Notes: generated from the sequence alone by a model not told the origin. A stretch of DNA of 64,000 nt from Odontocerum albicorne (GCA_949825065.1 OX463841.1:25568476-25632475), one strand, 5' to 3'. Shown: positions 24,180 through 35,340, counted from the stretch's first letter. Numbers and translations are program-made.

Positions 24180-24520
24180 ACTTTGTTTTGTTTCACAATA
24201 TTTTTACATTTCAACACACAGTATATCTTCTTCAGGTGATTTGATTTAATTTAATTACATCGATCGATGCCGAGGTGTGTGCGATATATTAACGTGTATC
24301 AGTTAGTATTTCCACTTTTATGTGTGCTGTGTCAGTGATTTCAGGAACATCCTTTTTCATTGTTTTATAATCTGTGCGTGAGGTGAAGTATATGTGTGTT
24401 TATTTAATTTAAACTAAATTTGTTTATGGTCTTATGGGAAATAGATTAAGAAGATTTTATACAAATATTCATGGTCTAAGGGAATAGAGTAAGAAGTGGA
24501 TAAATTTAATTAATTATTTA
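24180..24520 (-). repeat. Dispersed repeat H with hammerhead-like core
   Basis: On the minus strand it runs TTACTCTATTCCCT...CCCATAAGACCATAAAC..., then CACCTGAAGAAGATATACTG followed by TGTGTTGAAATG, then an A-rich AAACAAAACAAAG. The same words in the same order occur at 48.42-48.61 kb. The CTGAAGA ... GAAA spacing with a potential 5-bp stem between them resembles the core of small hammerhead ribozymes found in Penelope-like elements, but a third stem and cleavage site are not shown. It is about 340 bp here against 190 bp at the other locus. Confidence 0.55.
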
Positions 24521-24989
24521 TGATACTATTATTTTGGTACATTTCTTTATGGATTTCTATGGTTTCTAAATCTTTTGTTGTGTAATAGTGTTTGATATGT
24601 CTAGTACTTTTGTGTTTTGGGGGAGTGAATATGTGATTATGTAAAGTGTTTTGTTTTTATATTCCATCAATTATGGATTTCCACAAAGCAACGCCTGAAT
24701 TATTCTAACAAATTGAACAAGTTTCGCGCTTTATTAACTTGTTTATTTTATATACTACTCGTAGTACGGGTAATAGAACAAACTGTAATCGGGGAGTTAC
24801 ACACCAAACAATGCTACATTTTGCAGACGTAGGTTTTTTCACAGGCGATTTGCGGAACTTGATCAGGTTACATCGATAGAATCAAACGGTAGTCATTCGA
24901 ATTGGCAAATAAGTTGAAAATTGTCCAGAATTCATAGTCCAACCTAAATACTATTTTCGTATCTTAAAATTTCTTGATTTATTATATAC

Positions 24990-25090
24990 TCTTACATAAA
25001 AGTCTGAAACGTAGAGTCGGATTCATACGTTCCAAACTATAGTGCGAAGTAATGAAACCACGTGACTTCCTTATATAAGAAAGTTAGGAC
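24990..25090 (+). repeat. LINE-C 3' UTR fragment
   Basis: CGTTCCAAACTATAGTGCG, then AAGTAATGAAACCACGTGAC is the reverse complement of the end of the 108-bp unit at 8.6 kb (GTCACGTAGTTTCATTACTT). It is a short, diverged fragment. Confidence 0.5.
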
Positions 25091-25170
25091 AAATTTCTTC
25101 AGTATAAAAATAGTTAAGATATAATAATTAGTGTTAAGGTCGGATTATGAATTCGGGCTTATGTCTCAAT

Positions 25171-25490
25171 TACTGCTAATTAAATTTCAATAAAATCGTA
25201 TTTCAACGTCAATATAGCAGTTTGTATATTTTTAACTTAGTAAAAAAACAATCAAAACGTTACAATTTTAGTCTTATCTTCCAACGTTCCCGTGTTGTAT
25301 ATGTTTTTTAGCATTTCTATCACCAAAGCATGTTTTAAGTGGAGAAAAGCACCGTTGTGTCCATTTGGAACGGTTTGCAATATCACAAAGCAACCGATAT
25401 CTCACGACTGGTGAGTCACGATCTGTCGAGTGCAGAACTACAGGCCTAGTGTTGTGCTAAAACCAAGAAAATATTTGCCAATGAAACAGC
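25171..25490. other. Noncoding
   Basis: Nothing is recognised upstream (in + coordinates) of the ORF that follows. Confidence 0.3.
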
Positions 25491-25491
25491 G

Positions 25492-25857
25492 TCACTTAAT
25501 CGAAAGTTCCCGATTTTTCCTATCGGGTTCCTTGTGGATGGTGATATTTTTGCTTCGTTCTTCCTGCTCGACTAAATGTTTGTTTTTTATCCACTGGAGT
25601 AGATTTACTATTTGTTTTTTATCCACATGCTGGTAAAATTGTATCACTGATCGAAAGATTTTTTCTCTTGGGGGAGGCTTTGTTACAAGTTGTGCTGCTT
25701 TTGATTTATGTTTTTCCGCTTCACTTTTAACTCGCTTTGTCGGGTATTGGGTTAGCCTCGAGAGATCGGGCGCTGTTATGAAGTGTACCAACTGTTCGTC
25801 TGCAGTCTCTGATTGTTCCAGATAAGTATCCTCTTCGTGAGTTGAACTGTGAGTCAC
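25492..25857 (-). CDS. Unrecognised charged ORF, 121 codons, possible exon
   Basis: The frame is open from a stop near 25875 to a TGA/TAA just after ...RKNRELSIK. The first possible start in this frame is GTG, so if it is real it is more likely an internal or terminal exon than a complete gene. The product is strongly hydrophilic, with acidic and Thr/Ser-rich N-terminal residues (HSSTHEEDTYLEQSETADEQ) and a Lys/Glu-rich C-terminus. There is no signal peptide and no membrane segment. A 12-base word (GTGGATAAAAAA) occurs twice, around DKKQIVN and WIKNKHLV. Codon use and composition (richer in G+C than the flanks) look coding. It could also be a gag-like or other transposon-derived fragment. Confidence 0.35.
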   Translation of the reverse strand: MTHSSTHEEDTYLEQSETADEQLVHFITAPDLSRLTQYPTKRVKSEAEKHKSKAAQLVTKPPPREKIFRSVIQFYQHVDKKQIVNLLQWIKNKHLVEQEERSKNITIHKEPDRKNRELSIK

Positions 25858-26009
25858 GAACTCGGCGTCATTTCATCGCATAATATCGAGATACTTCCTT
25901 GTATGCTGTTACTATTTGCATAATATCCAAAATTATGTTGAATAATTTTTAATGTAAACATATTTTTTTTTTAAATATGTCACATGATATTAAGTGAGTA
26001 ATATTCATC

Positions 26010-26440
26010 ATCAGCAATATCTAGCATAAATCCTGTCTATCTGCAGGGTTCCTGCCACCTATCTCTCAGCAGCATCTTTCCTCCAACTGGTTATACCCAG
26101 TGCAGTTCTGTGTCACACCATTCAGCCATTTTAAATTTGATCTCCCTGCTCTCCTACGCCCCATCGGATTGTTTAACAGAGCCTTTACAGGGACAGTATC
26201 CGGCATGCGGTATTCAGGGTGTAGAACTGTCATTAATTTGACTATACATATATACTAAATAAATAAATTGTTGCGGAGAATCATTCTCTCCGAAGGTATC
26301 AAGAAGTATTTCGTCCCACTTTGTAAGTATCCAGGTATCTAATGTTAAAGTTAGCACAGGTCTTAGCAGCGTTTTATAAAGTTGGATTTTTATATTCTTG
26401 GAAAGTAAACGAGATTTAAGTAACACCCAAAATAGCATGT
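26010..26440 (-). pseudogene. RTE-like LINE C-terminal fragment
   Basis: Minus strand: LLKSRLLSKNIKIQLYKTLL followed by RPVLTLTLDTWILTK is the post-RT region of RTE-type ORFs (parent form LYKTLIRPVLTYGxExW). After a break, VLHPEYRMPDTV, a RRRAGRSNLKWL segment (GRPxLRWxD in the family) and a ...EIGGRNPADRQ ending can be read across stops. It finishes with GCTGATGATGAATATT, a GAT-rich tail. This is a second RTE lineage, distinct from the short tails, 5'-truncated and dead. Confidence 0.7.
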
Positions 26441-26492
26441 ATTTATCGACTTTATTTCTTCACTTGTGTTACTATTCGAATTAACCTGTGAC

Positions 26493-26598
26493 CACAAACA
26501 GTTCACACTTTCGAAACAAACACGTTCAGTTCACACTTTCGAAATTCAAACAGTTCACACTTTCTAAAAACACAAACAGTTCATACTTTCGAAATTAT
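26493..26598. repeat. Short irregular tandem repeat, 4 copies
   Basis: The words CAGTTCACACTTTCGAAA recur four times at irregular spacing of about 25-32 bp with small changes (TTCTAAA, TTCATACTTT). Confidence 0.85.
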
Positions 26599-27720
26599 AA
26601 CTATCAATGCAAAGTTAAGAGGTTGGTATTTAGTTTGTCATTCACTAACAGTTGCATTATTTAACGATACTTTGAATGCTAGAAATGTCTCCCTCAGTAC
26701 CTGCACAAATCTTGCAATGATGTCATTAGAATATGCCAATAGCTCTGTACAGAATCATTATATGATATACGAGTATAGTGTCACTTAGTCTGGCGTCTCG
26801 AACAACCTTTTCTAATGCTGTTTTAAATGAAGACTACTCATTGTAAATATCAAATGCGTCGATGGTGCGACATTGCACTGATGATATTGTGAGTTGCACC
26901 ATTACAATGAGTTCATAAGGATATTCTATTTCCTTTAAACTCGTATAGATTATTTCGCTTGATGCTGTCATATTCTCTTTAAAATGTATGAACAAGTGGG
27001 AAGTGTATGAGTAATACTTACCACAACATATATATCTGGTATTTCTCGAGTATGTTAAGCAACCATTTCAATACGATACAAATCATATTCTCTTGCATAT
27101 CAAAATGCCCATTTCAGTATAGATATATTATTTATTATTTCGTTCTTCGATGCCTTTTTTGTTTTGTTTCTTTACCAAAACTTTTTACTTTATTTTCCAA
27201 GTGGAACAATATTATTACTTTTGTTCCACAATCGTAGATCTACTTACGCAAATATCCGGTAAAGTTGGGATGAACTCTCCATTGTGTGTATATTGACTCT
27301 CGCAGATAAAAATCGTCTTTCAAACGGAACACTTACATAGAATGCAATTGTTTTATTTGAGAATGCTACTTATTGCAGTTTTTAGTTTGCATATAAATTG
27401 TTACACAGAAATACTTGATGTGGAACAAGAGTTCCGTTTACGTCCGTCGATTGGGAAATATGTTTCTTATGTGGTTCAATAGAGAAGGGGATCCTTGTAT
27501 TGAATCACTCTTGTAAAGTTCCTCTATTTGCATACATTGCCAAGAACATATGCATAGAAATTGTTATTCATGTTTCCTAAGTGAATATGGCTGAAGTACT
27601 CTTAGTTTTAAAGGGGGATATCAAAGTTAAATATACTCGTACATGATGCTTACGCAAATAAACATTTTGATTGAACTATTTAGCAATAAGTAAATATGTT
27701 AATATTTTATTTTAACCTAT
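26599..27720. other. Noncoding
   Basis: I see no supported feature. The 76-codon frame at 27007-27237 is Phe/Tyr/Ile-rich and unconvincing. Confidence 0.35.
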
Positions 27721-27724
27721 TTCA

Positions 27725-28025
27725 AAATGGGATACAAAAATAAGGAGCCGAGTAAATGTAGTAGAAGTGTGTCCACTCAGTAGAATAAGTGGTGTGTCGA
27801 TGTATGACAGAATAAGATATGTATTTTTAAAGGATACTTGTGAGCTAAAAACTGATGTTTTAAGTAATGTGAAAAAGAGCACGTTGAGGGGATTTGGACA
27901 AAGGTGACGAAAGTAATTGTATTAATGTTAGATATGGGGAAGGTTAAGGAAGTTTCTCGTGATAAGAAAGTTTGACATTATATCCTGCCTAACCTTATAG
28001 GGAAATTACGTGATGGTGTATATAC
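27725..28025 (+). mobile_element. RTE-like LINE C-terminal tail (copy 9, internal deletion)
   Basis: GAGCACGTTGAGGGGATTTG matches the LRWFGH block. The region from DERIT to the RRxCM block is mostly deleted, and GATATGGGGAAGGTTAAGGA and ATCCTGCCTAACCTTATAGG (the family end) follow directly. It ends GATGGTGTATATA. Confidence 0.68.
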
Positions 28026-29015
28026 GATTATTTATATAAAATGGGACACGTGACTCAGGCTCTGTATATGTTCTTAGAAGTTAGCAAAATAATAAGTTTC
28101 ATGCTAGCACTAAAAAGTAAATTTAAGATAATTTTTTTGGTTGATATTTTATGGTACTGCCTGTATATTAATTTTATTACTTTTCGTCCGTCAGCTATAT
28201 AATGTCAGTCGAACCCATACATGCTTATTCATACGAAAGAGCGCTTTAGAAATTATTATTTCTTATTATTAAAATTGTTATATTTATAGAAATGAAGTAA
28301 TTAATTTTCGTTAATTGACTAGTAAATCTGCCACTTATAAAGTGTGTGTTTCTAAATTGTGTTCATGAAAAAAAAAGATACGCTCAATGCAAATACTAAA
28401 ATGTTGAACTAGTTGATGATTCAAGCAACAACTCTTTCGCGTTCTACAGAATGCGTTAAAATAAAAGGTCTGCAATTATTTGACTACTGTTTTTTATTCT
28501 TTTTATTTCTGATAGTCATAATTCAACATTTGAAGAGCTGAAATCGTGATAATGAATCGTTATATGATTCAATAATGTGTATATGTTGTGAAAAAAATAC
28601 GCGGTACATTTTAACCATAATGTTGCAAGTTGACGAGGCACTTAAACAGTATTTCTGCCCTGAGTATTGAAAATTCACATTCATCAGCGACCTTATCATA
28701 TTGCAGTGATACTGTGACGCGGCATTTGAGCTGAAGGTGTCATTGGACCATACTTGAACATAAAGATGCCTAAGGTAATGATAAGAATGATTTTTGAACG
28801 AAATCGTGAGATTATTCAGAATTTTATGGTATGGTTAGACGTATTTGACATATATGTTACATGTAAATATGAGTTCACTCAAATTTTATCTAATTTAAGA
28901 TAAGTATTTAAGGAAAAATGTTTTGCACTGTCTTTGTTTGTATGGAATGTCAATATTTTGTGACGGATTTCGACATTCATTGTCACACACATACATGTTT
29001 TATTGGCTTATCATA
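28026..29015. other. Noncoding
   Basis: Nothing recognised. Confidence 0.35.
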
Positions 29016-29019
29016 TGGG

Positions 29020-29340
29020 ATTAAGGTATTGTAATTTGTTTTATCAAACACTGTTTATTCCACTTTATATAACGGTATAACCCTACCGGTTTCAAGGTTT
29101 TCATCTCATCATCAGGGGAACACAAACAAGACTGAATTATGTTCGAACTGGTACCGACATACACGCTTCTGACGGTAAAAAATCGGGTTGGGGGTTGTGG
29201 GTGGAGGGAAGCAAGAGACAACTTTAGCAAGTAGCGTTGAGATCTTGGGAATATGTGTGTTTTCCAGATGTTCATCCCGATTCACTGACTTGGATACTTC
29301 TATGGCCTCCAATTTCAATGTATTTAAATTTCCACAGTGT
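29020..29340 (-). mobile_element. Penelope-like element 3' end
   Basis: Minus strand: KLEAIEVSKSVNRDEHLE (29240-29318) resembles the REAIEIxKxxNNFNRxDG segment at the end of the GIY-YIG endonuclease of Penelope-like elements. About 130 bp further come CCCTGATGATGAGATGAAAA, CCTTGAAACCGGTAGGGTTA and TACCGTTATATAAAGTGGAA. A CTGATGA...GAAAC followed by a short CGGTA/TACCG hairpin is the kind of terminal structure these elements carry. The frame is broken after the endonuclease end. Assignment is moderate. Confidence 0.5.
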
Positions 29341-30204
29341 TAATGCCTTAACTAAAAATAATAAATTAAGGTATGTTAATTATGTAATTCAAATAATAAA
29401 ATAAGTATATTATAAGTCGGATCCTTTTTTCTTTATACGAATATGTGTTTATTGGAAATTAAAAAAAGATGCATATATTTTATTTGAATAACCTGATCAA
29501 AGACAGTTATTTTCAAAATAATGTTATCATTAGGTAGAGATTTCTTAGTCAATTTTGTATCAACGGTATTAATTTTCTTAACGAAAGTTCTTTATTATCT
29601 CACCGGTTGGACTATATTATGGGTACGACAGAAGCATCACGTTAAAAATAATTTTAATTTCTTTAAGAGGCGCTTACTCCTAATGCAAAATCAATACCTT
29701 TTTCTCTTGAATGAATGCGAATAAGGATAAAAATTAGAAGGGGGAATTGGAAGTCAAAATCTTTGTTAAACTGTTCCAAGAAAGTGGGGTTTATCTCCTT
29801 AATCGGATTTATCAATGGCACATCTATATTTGATGCAATGTCAGTTTATTCGTAAGTCATATTTTATTGAATTATCTCATTTTAAAAACAAATTTAAAAA
29901 ACACTTCAAATTTGAATTCTAACTGTGGTTTTTTTTCAATGTTACTTCTGGACTTTTTTTTAGATCTTTTTTATTAAGGTTCGTATAGCAATCTATGATA
30001 CAAATATTAATTACTATTTCTTTCTTTTTTGTTGTTTTTTTAATCCTATTGTATTTCTGAATATTTCTTAACTCGTATAAATTTTAAGCAACTGAAGCTT
30101 TATTTGAACATTTGTTCAGAATACTTGTTTGTAAAAACTCGGTGTCATTAAAAAACAGTAAAATATTTTCGATTTGATTTATTAATTAAATACTATAACA
30201 TTTT
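29341..30204. other. AT-rich noncoding
   Basis: Nothing firm. The 67-codon frame at 29521-29724 (+) is unrecognised. Confidence 0.3.
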
Positions 30205-30270
30205 TTTCATTTGTTTAATCAAACACTGTTTTTTTCATTTTATATAACGGTTTCAAGATTTGAATATTCA
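30205..30270 (-). repeat. Second copy of Penelope-like terminus
   Basis: TTAATCAAACACTGTTTTTT, then TTATATAACGGTTTCAAGAT repeats the words at 29040-29100 (TATCAAACACTGTTTATTCC, TTATATAACGG, GGTTTCAAGG), in the same orientation 1.2 kb away, lacking the hairpin bases in between. Confidence 0.55.
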
Positions 30271-30634
30271 TTTGAGATAGTCTACTTTTTTATAATAATT
30301 TAAAAACGAGGATTATTTGTTAACAGCCTATATTTCCTACCATTTTGTTAGCTTTTAGCCAAAACTCATTAGTTTTCATAAGTTTTTGAAATTCAACGTG
30401 TCATTTTGTACGAATATCAACAATGACATCTCAGTTTTCGAGATATTAAAATTATGGTTTAGCAGAATAATATTTATGTTACACGAACTAAGCGTCAAGT
30501 GTTTGACAGGACACTATTAGTCTTTTGTAATGTAGATAAATGTTGAAACTTACATCATGGGATATTCTAAACGTCTCTCGCTTTGTAAAGCATCATTGTC
30601 TATCAGTATAATTGTGTTGCTAACATTTTAGAAA

Positions 30635-30848
30635 AAACTCTCGTCTTATCATAACATCCTCTTATCTGGCACTCCTTGATGTACAAACATTAGAGTTTGT
30701 TCATTGATTCCTTCTTTATTGATACTATCGTTCATTATAACAAACTCTCGTCTTATCATAACATCCTCTTATCTGGCACTCCTTGATGTACAAACATTAG
30801 AGTTTGTTCATTGATTCCTTCTTTATTGATACTATCGTTCATTATAAC
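30635..30848. repeat. 107-bp direct duplication
   Basis: A unit starting AAACTCTCGTCTTATCATAA is present exactly twice back to back with no differences that I can see. It is a very recent event. Confidence 0.95.
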
Positions 30849-31582
30849 AATACGATAGGCAATTCCCCGTGATTGAGTATGATTTTCAGCCATCGTGTGG
30901 AAAGAAGACGTCTGTGCGTGCATTGGTTTATAGCAAGATATTGCTTTTCAGCAAGCAAACAATATTAACATGTCAAACCCAAAGTTTTAACTGCATGGAG
31001 ATTTAACTTACAAGAAGATTGACAGGTTTAATATGCTGCTGCCTTTTATTTGACATAGTTGTATATAGTGCTACAGTACTGTTTTTTAACAGCGAAACAA
31101 GTATTTATAGTACGCACCATATACTTAGCAATAGATAAAAGAAAATTCAGATGTAACAGTCTGAGAGTAAAGCCAGTATAGATTCTTAGCGAATTAAATT
31201 CCGGACTGGTTTTCGTTTTCCGGTTTTTAAAATCGACGAATTTTTATTATCAGAGTACAAACGTTCATAATTAATATTCTCAATAATAAGTTAAGCTAAT
31301 CCATCTGAACCATTCAGTACAAAATATCCGTGCAAATAATTCAGTCAACTCTTTAACGGGTCCGATAGTATATTTTAATTAGATATTACATGTACATTAT
31401 ATGGTATTTCATATGTGAGTTGAATATATCAATACACGAGTTCTATCACAACACAAGTTCATATTTAGTAGTTTTATTTATTTATCTTAAGTTTACATAA
31501 TTCTTGACAATACTATATATGTTACTATTCTGAGTCAGATGACGTAGACCCGCGAAATTCATATATGATATAAACAATTTGA
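30849..31582. other. Noncoding
   Basis: Nothing recognised. Confidence 0.35.
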
Positions 31583-31867
31583 CTAGTCGGAATTGCAGCC
31601 TTCGTGATATTCACAACTCTCAAAAAATATTGGCACAATTTCATTGGAACACCCTAAAGCTTGGCATATTAACCCAATCTGTCGAAATGTTATTAACATA
31701 TCAATGTACTTGCTTTTGCGCCATGTTCTCCAGAATTTAATGTATATATCAAGCATAGCCCAATGTACTCGTAATTGTGCAAATTGCATTATTTTCTTAA
31801 ATCTTGACTTATTTTCATAATAAATTTGTAAGATAGCCAATGCATAACATGAGTCACGACTTACCAT
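31583..31867 (-). CDS. Unrecognised 94-codon ORF
   Basis: It starts at an ATG in a Kozak-weak context (CTAACGAATGGTAAG). The product has a mixed, protein-like composition with six cysteines, three of them at the C-terminus (SCEYHEGCNSD), plus aromatic and basic residues in the middle (KFWRTWRKSKY). No family is recognised. The first ATG is followed at once by GTAAGT, so it could equally be a splice donor. It could be a chance frame; no neighbour supports it. Confidence 0.2.
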   Translation of the reverse strand: MVSRDSCYALAILQIYYENKSRFKKIMQFAQLRVHWAMLDIYIKFWRTWRKSKYIDMLITFRQIGLICQALGCSNEIVPIFFESCEYHEGCNSD

Positions 31868-32838
31868 TCGTTAGGTTAAAAAGCTTAAGAATTTGAAACG
31901 CTCTAATCAAAAAAAGTTTTATTTTAGTTGTTTCCGTATAGAACTCGTGTAACGATATCCTGGTTCACCCATCTCCAGCCCCCAGTACAAGTGCGTTTAA
32001 TGGTTATTCAAGGGTTTCTCATGCACTTTACCGCACCACCGCATGCTCCACACACTGCTCTGTAACTCCTGGAAGGCACGCGATGTATTTTTAAACCCAA
32101 CGCACCCGACACACACGTGCGGTACACCTGTTTTGTTAACCGTTTCACTAAATCACTCGGTCAGTTTGTTTACAAACAGACAAAAGCTCTATTGTATTCT
32201 AGTTCGTGTACTTGATAATTTCTGGTTTTATTTAATTTTAAAATACGGAGACTAAAGAATTTAAATACTTAAATATGAAGTATTCGCTAGATAGTAAAAT
32301 AAAAAAGGGTATTATTTTTTTTCTTCTAATGTATGTTATAAGGTAATTCACTCACACTATTTAGTACTATAACTGTTAAAGTGTAAAATGTTATTATTTG
32401 AGTTAGTATAATAAATAAAATTAAAAAAGTTAAGACGATTTGATACTTTAGTTAATTGAAACAGATAAATTTAAATTGAAACAAATAATTTAAATAACTC
32501 TCAAAATGCATAATTTTCATTTAAAAATCACGAAATTCATACAACATAGGTACACACCATAATTTAGTTGCAATTAATCGTCACAATTGATAAACCTTGA
32601 TATTTGATTTCAAGCATAAAATAACCATATAAAACCACACTCAATAAATTTGATGTATAAAGTTTATACAGATGCCTCAGACCACTTTTAAATTTGATAT
32701 TATAGGTGCAAAAAAATATTAAAATATTGATTAAAAAATATTATAATGTCGTGTTGAAAAACAATAATTTTCTATTTACTTTACTCTTTTGTTTAAATAT
32801 ATTTCATTTGGTTTCTAATTTTTTTTTCATCAAACATT
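31868..32838. other. Noncoding
   Basis: A GC-richer patch at 31960-32120 (repeated CACC and CACAC) has no recognisable content. The rest is AT-rich. Confidence 0.35.
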
Positions 32839-32839
32839 T

Positions 32840-33370
32840 AATTATTTTTACTATAGGTTATATTTTCATTTCAAAGCTGAAAAAGATATGGAAGAACAGA
32901 AACATCACCATCACGACGAAAATGCGCCTAATTAAGTCTCTCGTCTTCGCAATATTCATGTATGACGAGTAGACTTGGATTCTGAGAGCAACCGAGAGAC
33001 GTAAAATAGATGCATTTGAAATGTGGTGCTCGAGAAGGATGTTACAAATTCCATAGACAGTAAAGCGAACTAACGTCTCCATTCTCGAAGAACTGAGAAT
33101 CACCGACATATTGACGACAATTTGCCTTCGACGAGTCCTGTGATTCGTTGGGCACTTAGCAAGGCCAAGGAGAGAGTTTGGAAAGGTTTGTAGTCCCTAA
33201 GTGTAGAAAGACGACAGACAAGAGGAACAATCCCAATGCGTTGGACTGGTCAAGTGACATACGCAACAGGACTGCCCTTAACAACGGGTCTTCGAACCGT
33301 GGAATGTAGGGATGGATGGAGAGGAGTCGTGAGAGGCTATCATGGGAGTCATATTCATGAGTTACACGAG
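32840..33370 (+). pseudogene. Non-LTR retrotransposon C-terminus
   Basis: Sense frames read TTKMRLIKSLVFAIFMYDE, stop, TWILRATERRKIDAFEMWCS, then RRMLQIP, RTNVSILEELRITDILT, RRVL, VGHLARP, MRWTGQ and AECRDGWRGVV-like segments (33160-33350). This is the standard order after the RT core in a widespread insect LINE (KIRLVKSLVF..YGxExWTL..RRIDAFEMWCWRR...GHIAR). There are at least three stops or frameshifts and the 5' part with RT motifs is missing. The 83-codon minus-strand frame is a shadow. Confidence 0.8.
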
Positions 33371-34223
33371 ATGATGATATATTTATTTCTTTACCCTAGC
33401 AAATTTTAAAATAAGATATTGTACATCTTACGACGAATTTTCCTTAGGTGAACGAGCATACAAAATTCTTGAAACAAGTTTTAAATCGGTTTGTTTGCTA
33501 GTCTAATATTCGAACATGTTTCATATGAAATTGAAACGATGTTCGTTTGCACACATTTTTATATTTGTCCGAACGATTCGGTCGCTCGCCATCGCAGTGA
33601 AAATATATCCCGATAAAATGATCAAACAGATGTGGTTTTTAATGTGCCCATCTATTTCCTGGTTCCTTGCAATGAAGCCCTCCCAAAACCGTTTCGAGTG
33701 TTGGCCGCGCGCCAATTCCGAATCCAAATTGCGTTTTTAAATCATAATCAGCTATTGATTTTCTTTTAATTCAGGCCATTCAACCGCTTTGTGAGCGAAG
33801 CGATTTCTTTTAAAATAGTAAATCATGTTTCACTGAAGTTTCCAACTACACTGTTTTGATTCAGTTTTCTTAAGAATAATTTTATTTCTTTATTTGAATC
33901 TCTCTTTTCTAATTGATTTATTCAAATATTGTACGATACAAGCTATCGAATGTCTCTCCTTTTGAATTATTCATAAATAATACATAAATCAAATCAATTT
34001 ATTGCAACCGCGGGTTGACCTGAATTGATTGTTGTAAAATTGAGTTTGATGCTGAAACTCTTGGTTTATCTTGGGTTGTTGTTAAAAATATTGAAAGTGG
34101 CAATCATTTGTATCGCATTTTTTATTTATCTGCGTAAAAACCGCATGCTTTTGAATTAAATTCAATCAAAAAAAATTCATGCTATCAAAAAATTATTCAG
34201 TTTGTAAGATACTTCTAAACTTT
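33371..34223. other. Noncoding, with a two-strand open patch
   Basis: 33516-33740 is open on both strands (74 and 68 codons) and is GC-richer than its flanks. The plus frame contains MCPSISWFLAMKPSQNRFECW. Neither strand is recognised. It may be a decayed coding sequence or a conserved noncoding block. Confidence 0.25.
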
Positions 34224-34465
34224 ATTTATTTATTTATTCAAATAAGTAATCTTATTGCCAGTTGATAATATCTTCCAACCAATCGGTCAAAAGTAAATAA
34301 AACAAGTTACACATGGTCGCAAAAAATATTGAAATGATTATTCATTGTACATTTTTTTAATAACTTTTATTTTTAATACATGTGAGATACCCATCACTCA
34401 AAAGAAAAGGAAGGATGGGGGAGAGGAAAGAAAAAGTAGGAATGAAACACGTTATATTCCTGACT
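34224..34465 (-). mobile_element. LINE-A 3' end (5'-truncated copy)
   Basis: It matches 46370-46665 on the same strand: a (TTTA)n run at 34224-34240, TTATTGCCAGTTGATAAT, ATCTTCCAACCAATCGGTC, GTAAATAAAACAAGTTACAC, TCAAAAGAAAAGGAAGGAT and AATGAAACACGTTATATTCC. The AATA-type 3' tail is preserved, so this is a true retrotransposition end. It abuts a SINE A on the other strand. Confidence 0.85.
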
Positions 34466-34469
34466 TGAA

Positions 34470-34665
34470 CCTTTGTCACCTACTCGCTAAAACGTCTGAC
34501 TTCGAACCTGGGGGTTGCAGGTTTGATCCCTGTTGGAACCCAGATTTAAAAAGGAGCACTTCCAGTCAGGTTTTTATTTCAAGCATCTTGAACATATTTC
34601 TGAGATTTTCACTTGGCAATAAACTGCCAGGTTGTACTATATTGTACCTGTATATAACAAAAAAG
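34470..34665 (+). mobile_element. SINE family A
   Basis: Head CTTTGTCACCTACTCGCTAA, box B GCAGGTTTGATCCCTG, body CCAGTCAGGTTTTTATTTC, and 3' end CTTGGCAATAAACTGCCAGG followed by TTGTACTATATTGTAC. One arm of the hairpin is mutated. It sits 5 bp from a LINE-A 3' end, in opposite orientation. Confidence 0.8.
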
Positions 34666-35099
34666 TTGTACAATATATGTTCGATTATGTATTTTTGAAA
34701 ATATATTTTTGAAATATTTTTATAAAATAAAATAAATTGTTCATTTCAGAAATATATACGACTGGCAATACTGCAGAACAGGCATTAAAATAATGTTTGT
34801 TACATTATTTATTTTGTGTTTTTATAGTAAATTCCAAGAATTAAACATTCTGTATTAAAGTCAAACCATAAATTTAACAGTTAGTCTTCAGTTAGCAAAA
34901 AATATAAAAGTTGAATAATAATAAACATAAAATATGTCAAAATCATAAACAATTCACTATTATTGTGCATTTCGTAGTAAAACAATATCGTATAATAATG
35001 TATGTATACACTTATGAATCATAGTACCAATAAACACGGTTTTACTTAAGTTCATTTATCTGAATGTCATATCTGACACACAAAATTTAATATAACCCA
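34666..35099. other. AT-rich noncoding
   Basis: Nothing recognised. Confidence 0.35.
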
Positions 35100-35340
35100 A
35101 GCTCACTCCGATGAAATTCTCGTCGTTGGAAGTTTGTGACAAATGGACATTAAGGCTTGTGTCTTCGTGCCTTTAGCTTTGTTTCCACGTTGTGAAATTA
35201 ATTTGTCGATCCCTTTCAGCACCTTGGCATAGCGATACACGATACATCCCCCGGCCCGGGTTGGAAAGGAGTGGCGCGTGCATGCAGGTACTGTCAGGGC
35301 CCTGGTTCAGGGATATTGTCGCCTGTCTGCTATTTTATTC
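35100..35340. other. GC-rich patch
   Basis: About 35240-35320 contains CCCCCGGCCCGGGTTGG and GTGGCGCGTGCATGCAGG, far from the local AT background. There is no frame or splice pair. It could be a promoter-like or foreign remnant. Confidence 0.3.
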
